Source of the DNA: Candidatus Nitrosopelagicus sp.
GTDB taxonomy: Archaea; Thermoproteota; Nitrososphaeria; Nitrososphaerales; Nitrosopumilaceae
Length of the DNA: 64,000 nt
Reading direction: 5' to 3'
Assembly (NCBI GenBank): GCA_022450565.1
Contig: JAKUOP010000008.1
Span: forward strand, 43,536-107,535
Shown here: positions 9,110 through 18,920 of the stretch, one piece after another
Layout of the letters: each line of letters starts with the position of its first letter
How positions within the stretch are numbered: the stretch's first letter is position 1
The notes under the pieces: generated by a model
Seen by the model: only the letters and a program-made list of their open reading frames with translations
What the model was told of the DNA's origin: nothing
The model's database searches: none
Made by a program: the position numbers and the translations under genes

Positions 9110-9766
9110 ATGGTAAATGAATCAGAATTGGTTTCACTAATTCAAGAAGCAAAAAAATCAGAAAAGGAAAGAAAGTTTAAGCAATCACTAGAACTCTATC
9201 TTACCTTCAAAGATATTGATGTAAAGAAAGGATTCGCATTAAATGAAATAATCCAACTACCAAAACAAATGAGCCAGCCTGCTGGTGTGTGTGTTATGGC
9301 TACGGGTGATATGGGCATCAAGGCAAAAAAGGCAAATGCAGACCAAGTTTTAGATGGTGATGAATTAAACAAATTAGCAGAAAATAAGCGGGAAACACGA
9401 AAATTAATTAACAAATATGATTTCTTTTTGGCTGATACAAAATTAATGGCAAATGTTGGTAAATCATTAGGACAGTTATTAGGTCCTAGAGGAAAAATGC
9501 CAACACCGGTCCCATTTAATGCACCTATTGAAACATTTTTGAATAGATTCAGGTCATCAATTAGAGTTAGAGTAAAAAATTCACTAGCACTATCATGTAA
9601 AATTGGTGATGTTGAAATGGATGAAAAAGATGTTGCATCAAATGCATTAGCAATTATATCCGCAATTGAGAAAAAACTTCCTAATGGTGACAAAAACTTG
9701 AGGAAAATAATGATAAAAACTACAATGGGTAAACCAATAAAATTAGAAATGAAGGTTAGAAAATAA
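9110..9766 (+). CDS. rpl1: Large ribosomal subunit protein L1
   Basis: A 218-residue L1, the mobile-stalk protein of the 50S subunit. It shows the L1 core motif VGKSLGQLLGPRGKMPTPVP and the C-terminal RKIMIKTTMGKPIKLEM. It is followed after 1 bp by L10, so L1-L10 form an operon. Archaeal L1 proteins often also repress their own mRNA; no obvious mimic of the 23S site was identified in the leader. Confidence 0.95.
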   Translation: MVNESELVSLIQEAKKSEKERKFKQSLELYLTFKDIDVKKGFALNEIIQLPKQMSQPAGVCVMATGDMGIKAKKANADQVLDGDELNKLAENKRETRKLINKYDFFLADTKLMANVGKSLGQLLGPRGKMPTPVPFNAPIETFLNRFRSSIRVRVKNSLALSCKIGDVEMDEKDVASNALAIISAIEKKLPNGDKNLRKIMIKTTMGKPIKLEMKVRK

Positions 9767-9767
9767 T

Positions 9768-10634
9768 ATGTACGAGAATAGAACTGTATATCCAAAAAAG
9801 AAAACAGAAATGCATCAATTATTACAAGAGATGCCTAAAAAATACAAAGTACTTGCATTAGTAAGAATGGAAAAAGTCAGGGCATCACAGTTACTACCAC
9901 TAAGAAAAAAACTTCAAGATGAAGTAGAAATTTTTAGTATTAAAGATAAAATTGCAAAAATTGCATTAAAGGCACTAGATATTCCAGGTTTGGAAAAATT
10001 TGCTGAAAATTTGAAAGGTCAATGTCTTTTCATGTTTACAAACATGTCACCATTCAAACTTAATGTTCTATTAGGAAAAAATAAAGTAATGCTATTCGCA
10101 AGAGGTGGAGATACTGCAAGTATGGATATTGTTATTCCACCAAAAAATACTGGAATTGCACCTGGACCAATGTTAACTGACTTTAAGGAAAATAATATTC
10201 CAACAAAGATTGATCAAGGTACAATCTGGATAATGAGAGAGACCATCCCAGTAAAGAAAGGTGAACCTATATCTGAAAAACTTGCTGGACTTTTAACCAA
10301 ACTAGACATCAAAGCAATTGAGGCAGGAATTGTCTTGAATTCAGCATTAGAAGATGGATTAGTTTACGAACAAGAAGAGATGATCATCGACCTTGAGAAA
10401 TTCAGGAATGATCTGGCTCAAGCACATCAACAAGCAATTTCTCTTTCAATTGAAGCAGCATATATCACTGCAGATAACATCGAACAAATTTTAGCCAAAG
10501 CAGCACAATCAGCACGTTCTGTTTCAACAGAGGCAGGATACCTAACTGACGAAACTAAAGAGCAAGTATTACAAAAAGCACATGGTCAAGCACAAGGCGT
10601 AGCCTCTAAAGCAAAAAACTACAAACCGGCCTAA
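9768..10634 (+). CDS. rpl10: Large ribosomal subunit stalk protein L10 (P0), without acidic tail
   Basis: A 288-residue stalk base protein. The N-terminal rRNA-binding domain (residues 1-105) is followed by the archaeal P0 insert region and a C-terminal helical spine (residues 205-280) with repeated segments such as AAYITADNIEQILAKAAQSA that bind L12 dimers. It ends in ASKAKNYKPA. The acidic, SLFG-type tail usually shared by archaeal P0 and L12 is absent, although L12 in this genome has it. No frameshifted tail is visible downstream, because the next gene's stop overlaps here by 4 bp. Confidence 0.93.
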   Translation: MYENRTVYPKKKTEMHQLLQEMPKKYKVLALVRMEKVRASQLLPLRKKLQDEVEIFSIKDKIAKIALKALDIPGLEKFAENLKGQCLFMFTNMSPFKLNVLLGKNKVMLFARGGDTASMDIVIPPKNTGIAPGPMLTDFKENNIPTKIDQGTIWIMRETIPVKKGEPISEKLAGLLTKLDIKAIEAGIVLNSALEDGLVYEQEEMIIDLEKFRNDLAQAHQQAISLSIEAAYITADNIEQILAKAAQSARSVSTEAGYLTDETKEQVLQKAHGQAQGVASKAKNYKPA

Positions 10635-11272
10635 TCATATCTACTTTTTACTTTTGGAAGATTCCAATTATACTTCATAGCTACTAGTCTTAAACCAGTT
10701 GTAAGTGCAATACCTATTATTGTCCCAGCATAAATTTCCCCAGTAATCATTAATGTAAAATAAAACGATATTGCACCTATGAAACTTGCCGAAGCATATA
10801 ATTCCTTTACAAATACTATGGGTGTCTGATTAACAAAAACATCACGTAATATACCTCCTCCAATTCCTGTTAACATTCCAGATAAAACAATAACAAGAAA
10901 ATTCATACCAAATAGATTATAAGCAAAGGTTGCACCAATTACGGTGAAAACTCCTAGACCTATTGCATCAAACTTAAGAAATAGATTCCAATGTTTTCGC
11001 ATTCTTGAATATAACAAAAATAATACCACTGCAGTTGATATAGTGATTATCACATAACTTGGGTCAATTAACGAATTTGGTAGTTCATTACCAAATATTA
11101 TATCTCTAATGGTACCACCAGCAACACCTGTAATTGTTGCCAAAATAATTATGCCAACGATATCTGCTTTATGCTCTATTGCCTTGAATGCTCCTGTTAC
11201 TGCAAAAGCCATGGTTCCAAATAGATCTAAAATGTAAATGAATAATTCAATGGTGGAAGAAGAATCTACCAA
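10631..11272 (-). CDS. Trimeric intracellular cation channel-like membrane protein (UPF0126/YadS)
   Basis: A 213-residue integral membrane protein with about seven hydrophobic helices. Two glycine-rich repeats (GVAGGTIRDIIFGNELP and GIGGGILRDVFVNQTPIVF) mark the two halves of the UPF0126/YadS fold, a family related to TRIC cation channels. The physiological substrate in archaea is not settled. It sits between convergent L10 and the L12 gene, splitting the usual L10-L12 pair. Confidence 0.85.
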   Translation of the reverse strand: MVDSSSTIELFIYILDLFGTMAFAVTGAFKAIEHKADIVGIIILATITGVAGGTIRDIIFGNELPNSLIDPSYVIITISTAVVLFLLYSRMRKHWNLFLKFDAIGLGVFTVIGATFAYNLFGMNFLVIVLSGMLTGIGGGILRDVFVNQTPIVFVKELYASASFIGAISFYFTLMITGEIYAGTIIGIALTTGLRLVAMKYNWNLPKVKSRYD

Positions 11273-11325
11273 TTCAAAACTTATAGGAATATTTACTAAT
11301 TAACAATATTCATAGACGGTTTCAA

Positions 11326-11634
11326 CTAACCAAAGAGTGACGACAAACCTTCCATTGCTGCTTCCTCTTGTTTCTCACTAGGAGGCTCAGCTTTTGCCTC
11401 TTTCTTTTCTTCTCCTGCAGCTGGTGCTTCTCCTGCAGGTGCTGCAGCGGCTACTGCTACTGGGGCTGCTTTTATTGCGTCGTCAATGTTTACATCAGCC
11501 AAAGATGCTACAAGTGCTTTAACTTGAGCCTCATTAACTTCAGCACCGCTTGCTTTTACAATATTTGTAACATTTTCTTCAGTTACCTCTTTCTGCAATT
11601 TATGCAGCATTAGTGCAGCGTAAACATATTCCAT
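11326..11634 (-). CDS. rpl12: Large ribosomal subunit stalk protein L12 (P1)
   Basis: A 102-residue archaeal P1/L12. An N-terminal dimerisation domain (MEYVYAALMLHKL) leads to an Ala/Pro-rich hinge and an acidic tail ending in MEGLSSLFG, the element that recruits translational GTPases. It is on the strand opposite to L1-L10, with a membrane-protein gene between, whereas the three genes are usually collinear in archaea. It therefore needs its own promoter, and a TATA-like box is visible upstream. Confidence 0.95.
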   Translation of the reverse strand: MEYVYAALMLHKLQKEVTEENVTNIVKASGAEVNEAQVKALVASLADVNIDDAIKAAPVAVAAAAPAGEAPAAGEEKKEAKAEPPSEKQEEAAMEGLSSLFG

Positions 11635-11658
11635 TTAGAAAAATTCTTCAATGGCATA

Positions 11659-11666
11659 ATATAAAA
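11659..11666 (-). promoter_or_regulatory. TATA-like box of the L12 gene
   Basis: Read on the minus strand, TTTTATAT lies 25-32 bp before the L12 ATG. This spacing predicts a leaderless mRNA and fits L12 being transcribed independently of L1-L10. Confidence 0.5.
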
Positions 11667-11678
11667 CTATCAGAAAAA

Positions 11679-12197
11679 TTATGAATTTGTTAAGATCTTC
11701 AAACTTCGACAAACGGAATAAAGATGGGATTTGAGATTTTTATCATATAGATTTTCCATTCGTTGTTGGAGAATTCTTTTTGCATGATCCTTCTCAGAGC
11801 CATCTGGTAGCGATAGAACATTATTGATTAATTCAGACAGTGACTCCCTAATCCAACCATCAAGAATTGAAAATATTCTTTTTGAAATAATCTCAATCTT
11901 ATCAGATTTTAAATCTAAAACCTCTGTAAAGTTTTCATATTCAATTCTATAGATTAATGCAAATATGCAATTTTCAGAAGTTGGCTCTTTGAGTATTTCA
12001 AGGGATCTGCTTCCAGCCTTTCCTTGTGATACTTTATTTTTGAGACCCACTGGATTAATAATAAATCCATTAACTCCTATCCTATTTCCATCAATTCCTG
12101 TCACTGTTCCAAAAATGATATTAGTGAAATCTCCATCAGGTCTTGAAGTAAAGATATAATCATCAAGTTTCAATTGCCTCTCTTTTTTCCCGAACAT
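11679..12197 (-). CDS. Uncharacterised protein (172 aa)
   Basis: I do not recognise this protein. The N-terminal half (residues 1-75) looks like a small beta-rich domain (FTSRPDGDFTNIIFGTVTGI). The C-terminal half is mixed, ending in helices (RIFSILDGWIRESLSELINNVL). There is no signal peptide, membrane helix or cysteine cluster, so it is probably cytoplasmic. Normal codon use and length suggest a real gene. It starts 77 bp from divergent alaS, which says little about function. Confidence 0.7.
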   Translation of the reverse strand: MFGKKERQLKLDDYIFTSRPDGDFTNIIFGTVTGIDGNRIGVNGFIINPVGLKNKVSQGKAGSRSLEILKEPTSENCIFALIYRIEYENFTEVLDLKSDKIEIISKRIFSILDGWIRESLSELINNVLSLPDGSEKDHAKRILQQRMENLYDKNLKSHLYSVCRSLKILTNS

Positions 12198-12274
12198 AGT
12201 AAATAGCGGTTTTTTATCTATTTAATTTCTTGTAATCGACAATTCTTAATATCGGTTAAAAGCCAAAAGCACTT

Positions 12275-14968
12275 ATGGAAAAAAAAGAAATTCTCTCAAA
12301 ATTTTCTTCTGAACCTGAAAGATACTATAAAGTAGGTTTATTTCAAGAGCAGGGCTTTACTCGTAAATCCTGTACTATCTGCAAACGATTTTTTTGGACA
12401 TTAGATGAAAATAGAATAAACTGCCCTGATCATTCCGATGACACATATTCATTTATTGGAAATCCCCCAACCAACAAGAGATTTGATTACACACAGGCTT
12501 GGAAAGAAGTCGAATCATTTTTTACAAAAAATGGTCATACATCAGTGAATAGATATCCTGTAGTTTGTAGATGGCGTGATGACTTGTATTTTACAATTGC
12601 ATCAGTTGTTGATTTTCAAAGAGTGATGGGAAGTAAAGTTGTATTTGAATTTCCTGCTAATCCATTAATAGTTCCACAAACTTGTCTACGCTTCAAAGAT
12701 TTAGAAAACGTTGGTGTGACAGGAAGACATTTCTCTAGTTTTTGTATGATTGGTCAACACAGTATTCCAAACGAACAAGGATATTGGAAAGATGAATGTG
12801 TTAATCTTGATTATAATTTACTAACAGAACAATTTGGTATTGATAAAAAAGAAATTGTTTTTGTAGAGGATGTATGGGAAGGTGGAGGTTCGTTTGGTTC
12901 TTCTCTAGAATATTTTGTTAGAGGTTTGGAGCTTGGTAATGCAGTGTTTACCGAATTCCAAGGAAATCTTTCAAGTTACAAAACACTTGATCAACGTATA
13001 ATTGATATGGGTGCTGGATTAGAAAGATTTGCTTGGATAACAATGGGTACTCCAACAGCATATGATTGCTGTTTTGGACCAATAACTAAAAATCTAATTC
13101 AACAGGCAGGAATTGAAACAAATTCTGAAATTTTAGTTCGATATTTTACTGAAATTGCAAAGAACTTAGAAATTCATGAAGAACTGGCTCAAGTCAGAAA
13201 AAATGCAATAAAAAATACAGGTTTGTCAGAAAAACAAATTAACAAGATTGTAACTCCACTGGAGGGAATTTACCTGATTATTGACCACATTAGGACATTA
13301 ATCTTTGCTATATCTGATGGAGCACTTCCAAGTAATGTTGGTGGGGGATACAATCTAAGAATAATGCTTCGAAGAATCATCTCTACTATGAACCGACTTA
13401 AATTACAATTCGACATAAATGAAATTATTGATAAACAAATTGATTATTTAAAAAACACATATCCAGAGTTGGAAGATACACGTGAGGATGTTAAGGAGAT
13501 TATTCAAATTGAGATAGAAAGATATGGTGCATCAAAGCAAAGAATGGAAAAAATTGTAACTAATCTAAATAAGGAACCAACAGTTGATGATTTAATTAGA
13601 CTCTATGAATCTGATGGAGTCACTCCTGATTACCTAAAAGAAATGAATGTCATATCAGAAATTCCATCTAAATTCTATAGTAAACTTTCAGAGTTACATC
13701 AAGGTAAAAAACAGAAAGAGCAAATAAGTTTTCCATTAGAAAATATTCCTGACACAGAACTTTTGTTTTATTCCGATGACCCAAAAGAATTTGATGCTAA
13801 AGTCTTGAAATCATTTGAAAAATATGTTGTTCTAGATAGAACATCATTTTATGCTAGAGGTGGTGGTCAAGAGCCAGATCATGGAAAAATTGGCAACTAT
13901 GAAGTTGTGGACGTGACAAAACATGGTAACATTATAGTTCATGAATTAAAAGATGGAACCCCAAAACAAGGTGAAACAGTCTCTTGTGTATTAGATGCAA
14001 CTAGAAGAGATGGAATAACGAAAAATCATACCAGCACTCATATAATTAATACATCAGCACGAAGTGTATTAGGCTCATGGGTATGGCAACACTCCGCCTT
14101 TAAAGAAGAAGATCATGCAAGATTGGATGTAACACATCATTCTGCACTTACTGAAAAAGAAGTAACAGAGATAGAACAAGCTGCAAATTCAATTGTTGAA
14201 AAAAACATACCGGTAAAAATAGAAAATTTTGACCGAGGAACTGCAGAACAGAAATATGGTTTTAGAATTTATCAGGGAGGTGTAGTACCAGTAAAATCAG
14301 TTCGTATAGTTTCAATTGGGGATTTAGATATAGAGGCTTGTGGAGGAACCCATGTAAAAGAAACATCAGTCATTGAGCAGATAAAAATTATAAAAACAAA
14401 AAGAATCCAAGATGGGGTTGTACGAATTGAATTTGTTTCAGGAGATGGGGCAAAAGAATTTGTGAAAAAAAGACAACTAAATTCAGAGAATAAAGAGATG
14501 GTACAGAAATTAAAAGAGCAAGTAAAGGAGAAAAGAATCGAAAAAAGACAACTAGTTAAGGAAAAAATTCCAATTTTAGTAAAATCATTGTCTGAATGTA
14601 AAGAAGGAATGTCTACAATTGAAGATATTACTATGGAAATAACAGAATCTGATAAAGCAAACTTTTGTTATTCGGTCAGCAATGATTATGATGATGTTTT
14701 TCATATTGGTCTGGGAGAAATCTTATGTGAAAAGGATCCTAGATTGATATATTGTGGATTGTTTGAAGATGGAGAGAAAATTCGCGTTATAGTATATGCA
14801 GGAGCCGAAATTTCAAAACAAAAGAGTGCAGGAGAAATCGTGAAGAGTATTTCACAGATTTTAGGTGGAGCAGGAGGTGGTAGTCCTAAATTTGCTCAAG
14901 GCGGTGGAACTGACAAATCAAAGAAAGAGGATGCAATTAAAAATGCGAGGACCATAATCTTCGAATAG
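12275..14968 (+). CDS. alaS: Alanyl-tRNA synthetase
   Basis: An 897-residue archaeal-type AlaRS. It has the archaeal N-terminal extension with a zinc-like cluster (CTICKRFF...CPDH, about residues 35-55), the class II catalytic domain (VCRWRDDLYFT; GAGLERFAW) and a tRNA-recognition domain. The editing domain carries HTSTH at about residue 585 and ACGGTHVKET at about 687. A C-terminal coiled coil and glycine-rich DHHA1-like region (LGGAGGGSPKFAQGGG) finish the protein. It charges tRNA-Ala and clears mischarged Ser/Gly; a tRNA-Ala(GGC) gene lies at 56.7 kb. leuS follows after 8 bp. Confidence 0.97.
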   Translation: MEKKEILSKFSSEPERYYKVGLFQEQGFTRKSCTICKRFFWTLDENRINCPDHSDDTYSFIGNPPTNKRFDYTQAWKEVESFFTKNGHTSVNRYPVVCRWRDDLYFTIASVVDFQRVMGSKVVFEFPANPLIVPQTCLRFKDLENVGVTGRHFSSFCMIGQHSIPNEQGYWKDECVNLDYNLLTEQFGIDKKEIVFVEDVWEGGGSFGSSLEYFVRGLELGNAVFTEFQGNLSSYKTLDQRIIDMGAGLERFAWITMGTPTAYDCCFGPITKNLIQQAGIETNSEILVRYFTEIAKNLEIHEELAQVRKNAIKNTGLSEKQINKIVTPLEGIYLIIDHIRTLIFAISDGALPSNVGGGYNLRIMLRRIISTMNRLKLQFDINEIIDKQIDYLKNTYPELEDTREDVKEIIQIEIERYGASKQRMEKIVTNLNKEPTVDDLIRLYESDGVTPDYLKEMNVISEIPSKFYSKLSELHQGKKQKEQISFPLENIPDTELLFYSDDPKEFDAKVLKSFEKYVVLDRTSFYARGGGQEPDHGKIGNYEVVDVTKHGNIIVHELKDGTPKQGETVSCVLDATRRDGITKNHTSTHIINTSARSVLGSWVWQHSAFKEEDHARLDVTHHSALTEKEVTEIEQAANSIVEKNIPVKIENFDRGTAEQKYGFRIYQGGVVPVKSVRIVSIGDLDIEACGGTHVKETSVIEQIKIIKTKRIQDGVVRIEFVSGDGAKEFVKKRQLNSENKEMVQKLKEQVKEKRIEKRQLVKEKIPILVKSLSECKEGMSTIEDITMEITESDKANFCYSVSNDYDDVFHIGLGEILCEKDPRLIYCGLFEDGEKIRVIVYAGAEISKQKSAGEIVKSISQILGGAGGGSPKFAQGGGTDKSKKEDAIKNARTIIFE

Positions 14969-14976
14969 GTAGTAAG

Positions 14977-17862
14977 ATGGAATTAAACTGGAATCAAATA
15001 GACGACAAATGGAGAAGTAAATGGTATGACTCCAAAGACTTTGAAACAGATCCTAATGACAAGCCAAAAAAATTCATAACAGTTGCATATCCATATCCAA
15101 ATTCACCACAACACATTGGTCATGGAAGAACTTACACCTTAGCAGACGTTCATTCTCGCTACTATAGAATGAAAGGATACAATGTGTTATTCCCAATGGG
15201 ATTTCATTATACAGGAACACCAATTCTTGGAATGTCAAAAAGAGTTCAGGCTAACGATGTTGAATTAATTGAAGCCTTCAAAACACTGTATAATGTTCCT
15301 GAAGATAAAATCAAAGAATTTGTAGATCCTGTAAAAATTGCTGACTACTTCCATGAAGAGATAAAATCTGGAATGATTGAGATGGGATATTCCATAGATT
15401 GGAGAAGAGAGTTTACAACAATCATACCTGCATATCAGAGATTTATTGAATGGCAATTTCGAAATCTAAAAGAGAAAAATTTAATCGTGCAAGGAAATCA
15501 CCCTGTAGGTTGGTGCCCAAATGATCAAAACCCTGTTTCACAACATGACACGCTAGGTGATGTTGAACCAGACTTCACTGAATATATTATAATAAAATTC
15601 AACATAGAGGATGCAATTATTCCTGTTGCAACACTACGACCTGAAACATTATTTGGTGTAACAAATCTTTGGATAAATCCAGAAATTGTATATAAAAAAG
15701 TGAAGGTTGATGGTGAAACTTGGATAATTAGTGCAGAGTGTGCATACAAGCTAGAGTTTCTTAATAAAAAAATTGAGATTATAGAGGATGTTTTAGGCTC
15801 ACAATTAATTGGAAAGAAAGCCCATAGTCCAACAAATGATGATGAATTTCTGATTCTTCCTGCATCTTTTGTCACAGCAACTATTGGAACAGGTATTGTA
15901 ATGTCTGTGCCTGCACATGCACCATATGATTTTCAAGCATTAGAAGATATCAAAAATGGAAATCAGGAAAACATTGATGATTCTTTACGGAATGAAGTTA
16001 GGAACATTCAAGCAATTACAATTATCACCACAGAAGGATTTGGAGATATTCCATCACTAGATGTGATCAAAAGAATGAAAATTACAAGTCAAAATGATCC
16101 AAAATTAGAAGATGCAACAAAGGAGATATACTCAAAAGAATTCTACGAAGGTAAGCTAAATTCCAATACTGGTGAATTTGCAGGTAAAAAAATTACATTT
16201 GTCAAAGAAGAAGTGAAAGAATGGATATCTAAAACAGGCAAATCAGATATTATGCTTGAACTAACAAATGAATCGGTAAAGTGCAGGTGTGGAACAGAAT
16301 GTGTTGTAAAGCTACTCAACAATCAATGGTTTTTGGATTATGCAAATAAGGAATGGAAAGAAAAAGCACATAACTGCTTTGAGTCAATGGACATATTACC
16401 AAACGATATCAGAACAGAATTTTTCAATGTACTTGATTGGTTACGGGAAAGAGCATGTGCAAGACAACATGGATTAGGAACAAAAGTTCCATGGGATAAT
16501 GATTGGTTGGTTGAAAGTTTAGCAGACTCGGTTATCTATATGTCATTTTACATTATGGCAAAATTTGTCAATTCAGGAGAAATATTGGCAGAGAACATGT
16601 CTGACGAATTTTTCAATTATATATTCTATGGAACCGGAGATTCTGAAATAATTGCAAAGAGTGCAAAAATTACAATAGAAAAACTAGAAGAGATTAGAAA
16701 TGAATTTTTGTATTTCTATCCAGTTGATTCTAGGCATTCAGGTAGAGATTTAGTTCCAAACCACTTAACATTTTTTGTTCTAAATCATGTTGCAATATTT
16801 CCTAAAGAACACTGGCCAAAAGAAATTGTTGTGAATGGCTCCGTCTTGATGGATGGAAAAAAGATGTCAAAATCAATGGGCAACATTATCCCATTACGTG
16901 ATGCAGTTAGAAAATATGGTGCAGACCCAATTAGATTATCAATACTAATCTCAGCCGAACTTTTGCAAGATGCTGATTTTAATCTAGAAACAATCTCAAG
17001 TATCAAAAATAGATTGGAATCAATGCATGAAGAATGCATAAAACTCAGAAATCCTGGAAAGATAGGAACCGAACCTGAAGATGTCTGGATAGAAAGTAGA
17101 CTGTCAAAATTAATTACTGAAGTAACTGATTCCATGGAAAAAATGCGTCTTCGTGAATCATTACATCATATTTTGTATGGATTTGACTCTGATCTTCAAT
17201 GGTATATGAAAAGGGCAAGTGCAAAAAATAGAGATGACGTTTCAGGAGTTCTGAATAAAGTTCTTGCAACACGTATTTCTATGCTCTCACCATTTGCACC
17301 TCATATAGCCGAAGAAATGTGGGAAAAATTAGGAAATTCTGAAATGGTTTCAAAATCAGCATGGCCAAAAGAAGAAGAACAAACAGATGATAAGGCAGTA
17401 CAAAATGAGAGTTTACTTAGTTCGGTAATGAATGATATTTCAAATATTACCAAAGTGACAAAGATTATACCAAAAAAAATTATAATCTATACAGCAGATA
17501 GTTGGAAATCAAAAGCATACCATAAAATTCTAAGCGGTGTTAATTCAGGAGAGACAAATGTTGGGGCATTTATCAAAGAGTTAATTTCAAAAAAAGAGAC
17601 AGAAAATGTCAAAAAAGATCCTGACTTTGTAAAGAAAACACTCAAAGATATCTTATCGGAACCAACAGAACTAAGAAAAACAAAGATGAATGCAGGAGAA
17701 ATTGATGAAAGTAAAATTATTTCTAATGAGCTTTCGTCACTAGTAGAAACTGATTATGGAATAAAATTACAAGTATTCTCTGAGAATGATACTGAAAAAT
17801 ATGATCCAAAAAATAAAGCAAGAATGGCAAGACCTTACAAACCAGCAATATTAATCGAATAA
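14977..17862 (+). CDS. leuS: Leucyl-tRNA synthetase
   Basis: A 961-residue archaeal/eukaryotic-type LeuRS. The class I HIGH motif is in NSPQHIGHGRTY (about residue 46), the CP1 editing domain includes ATLRPETLFGVTNLW, and the KMSKS loop is KKMSKSMGN (about residue 628). An anticodon-binding domain and an archaeal C-terminal extension follow. It attaches leucine to tRNA-Leu. It follows alaS by 8 bp and is probably co-transcribed with it. Confidence 0.97.
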   Translation: MELNWNQIDDKWRSKWYDSKDFETDPNDKPKKFITVAYPYPNSPQHIGHGRTYTLADVHSRYYRMKGYNVLFPMGFHYTGTPILGMSKRVQANDVELIEAFKTLYNVPEDKIKEFVDPVKIADYFHEEIKSGMIEMGYSIDWRREFTTIIPAYQRFIEWQFRNLKEKNLIVQGNHPVGWCPNDQNPVSQHDTLGDVEPDFTEYIIIKFNIEDAIIPVATLRPETLFGVTNLWINPEIVYKKVKVDGETWIISAECAYKLEFLNKKIEIIEDVLGSQLIGKKAHSPTNDDEFLILPASFVTATIGTGIVMSVPAHAPYDFQALEDIKNGNQENIDDSLRNEVRNIQAITIITTEGFGDIPSLDVIKRMKITSQNDPKLEDATKEIYSKEFYEGKLNSNTGEFAGKKITFVKEEVKEWISKTGKSDIMLELTNESVKCRCGTECVVKLLNNQWFLDYANKEWKEKAHNCFESMDILPNDIRTEFFNVLDWLRERACARQHGLGTKVPWDNDWLVESLADSVIYMSFYIMAKFVNSGEILAENMSDEFFNYIFYGTGDSEIIAKSAKITIEKLEEIRNEFLYFYPVDSRHSGRDLVPNHLTFFVLNHVAIFPKEHWPKEIVVNGSVLMDGKKMSKSMGNIIPLRDAVRKYGADPIRLSILISAELLQDADFNLETISSIKNRLESMHEECIKLRNPGKIGTEPEDVWIESRLSKLITEVTDSMEKMRLRESLHHILYGFDSDLQWYMKRASAKNRDDVSGVLNKVLATRISMLSPFAPHIAEEMWEKLGNSEMVSKSAWPKEEEQTDDKAVQNESLLSSVMNDISNITKVTKIIPKKIIIYTADSWKSKAYHKILSGVNSGETNVGAFIKELISKKETENVKKDPDFVKKTLKDILSEPTELRKTKMNAGEIDESKIISNELSSLVETDYGIKLQVFSENDTEKYDPKNKARMARPYKPAILIE

Positions 17863-17906
17863 AACTCTAGAATTGTATTTATTGGGTACTAACAAATCTA
17901 CGATAG

Positions 17907-18920
17907 ATGAAAATTGCTGTAATGGGAATGGGTGTAGCTGGAAGTTATCTCATGGCAAGACTCAAAGATTCGGAACATGAAGTAGTAGGTTACGAAAGAA
18001 TGATTCAAGAAAAACATGATTCGATTTGTGCATGGGGAACAATAAAAGAAGAATTGGTGAATTTTTGTAAAAAGACAGATAGGAATTTTGATGATTTTCT
18101 AATTCACGATGGTAAAAACATGCATGTCAAGATGAATAATAATGTTAAATTTGATATTGGTTTGAAGGGACTCTGTACCTATAACAAATTAGGATTGATT
18201 CAAGATTTCATAAAAGATTCTAACGTGATTTATGGTGAAGCCCCACCATTAGCAGAACTCGAAAAAGAATATGATATGATTGTAGATTGCACCGGATTTC
18301 ATAGAGTGTATCTGCCAAAGATGGAGCAGGATTTCTTCTTACCAACGTATGAGTATAAGGTTGAATATGAAAATGGAGTGCCTTATGATGATTTTTACAT
18401 TGAGCCTTTCCCAGGAATGTCAGGATATTTTTGGTATTTCCCACTGGGAGAGAAATTTGCGCATATCGGTGCAGGGGATTACAACAAAAATCATGTTAAA
18501 GCAACAGATGACTTTCTAAAAAAACATGGAGGAAAAATAGTTGCAACCAAAGGACGTCCCATTAGATTGGCTACTCCAGATAGATGCAAGCCATATTATT
18601 CTGGAAAAGTTGTTGGTGTAGGAGAATCGATTGGGACAGTATACGCACTGTTGGGTGAAGGTATTATCCCATCAATGCAATGTGTTGATATTTTCTTAGA
18701 GAACATGCACGACTTCAAAGCATATGAAAAGGCAGTTGAGAAACACTACAAAGTTTATGCTAAAGTGTTCAATTTTGTCAGAGCAAAAATTCATCACAAT
18801 TTCAGTTTCTTGAAAGCATTACCAGACTTTATTGCAATATTTAGATACATGAAAAAGCATGAAGACCGATTTGGAATGCATATTAAAATGGGCGATTTGC
18901 TTAAAGTTGCAAAAGCCTAA
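17907..18920 (+). CDS. FAD-dependent geranylgeranyl reductase-family oxidoreductase
   Basis: A 337-residue flavoprotein. A dinucleotide-binding motif opens the protein (MGMGVAGSYL, residues 6-15), and a second FAD contact follows (VVGVGESIGTVYALLGEGI). The overall pattern matches the geranylgeranyl reductase / p-hydroxybenzoate hydroxylase-like family, which in archaea saturates isoprenoid chains of membrane lipids or quinones. The exact substrate cannot be read from sequence. It is the first gene after leuS and converges with the YkgJ-like gene with a 4-bp overlap of stops. Confidence 0.8.
   Translation: MKIAVMGMGVAGSYLMARLKDSEHEVVGYERMIQEKHDSICAWGTIKEELVNFCKKTDRNFDDFLIHDGKNMHVKMNNNVKFDIGLKGLCTYNKLGLIQDFIKDSNVIYGEAPPLAELEKEYDMIVDCTGFHRVYLPKMEQDFFLPTYEYKVEYENGVPYDDFYIEPFPGMSGYFWYFPLGEKFAHIGAGDYNKNHVKATDDFLKKHGGKIVATKGRPIRLATPDRCKPYYSGKVVGVGESIGTVYALLGEGIIPSMQCVDIFLENMHDFKAYEKAVEKHYKVYAKVFNFVRAKIHHNFSFLKALPDFIAIFRYMKKHEDRFGMHIKMGDLLKVAKA

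Noticed and set aside
9196..9795. Long antisense frame opposite rpl1
   Set aside because: It lies wholly opposite the well-supported L1 gene and shows no motif; A/T-rich coding DNA often leaves such open frames.
10631..11634. Recent mobile insertion separating L10 and L12
   Set aside because: No terminal repeats, target duplications, transposase or base-composition change is visible; an older rearrangement is more likely.
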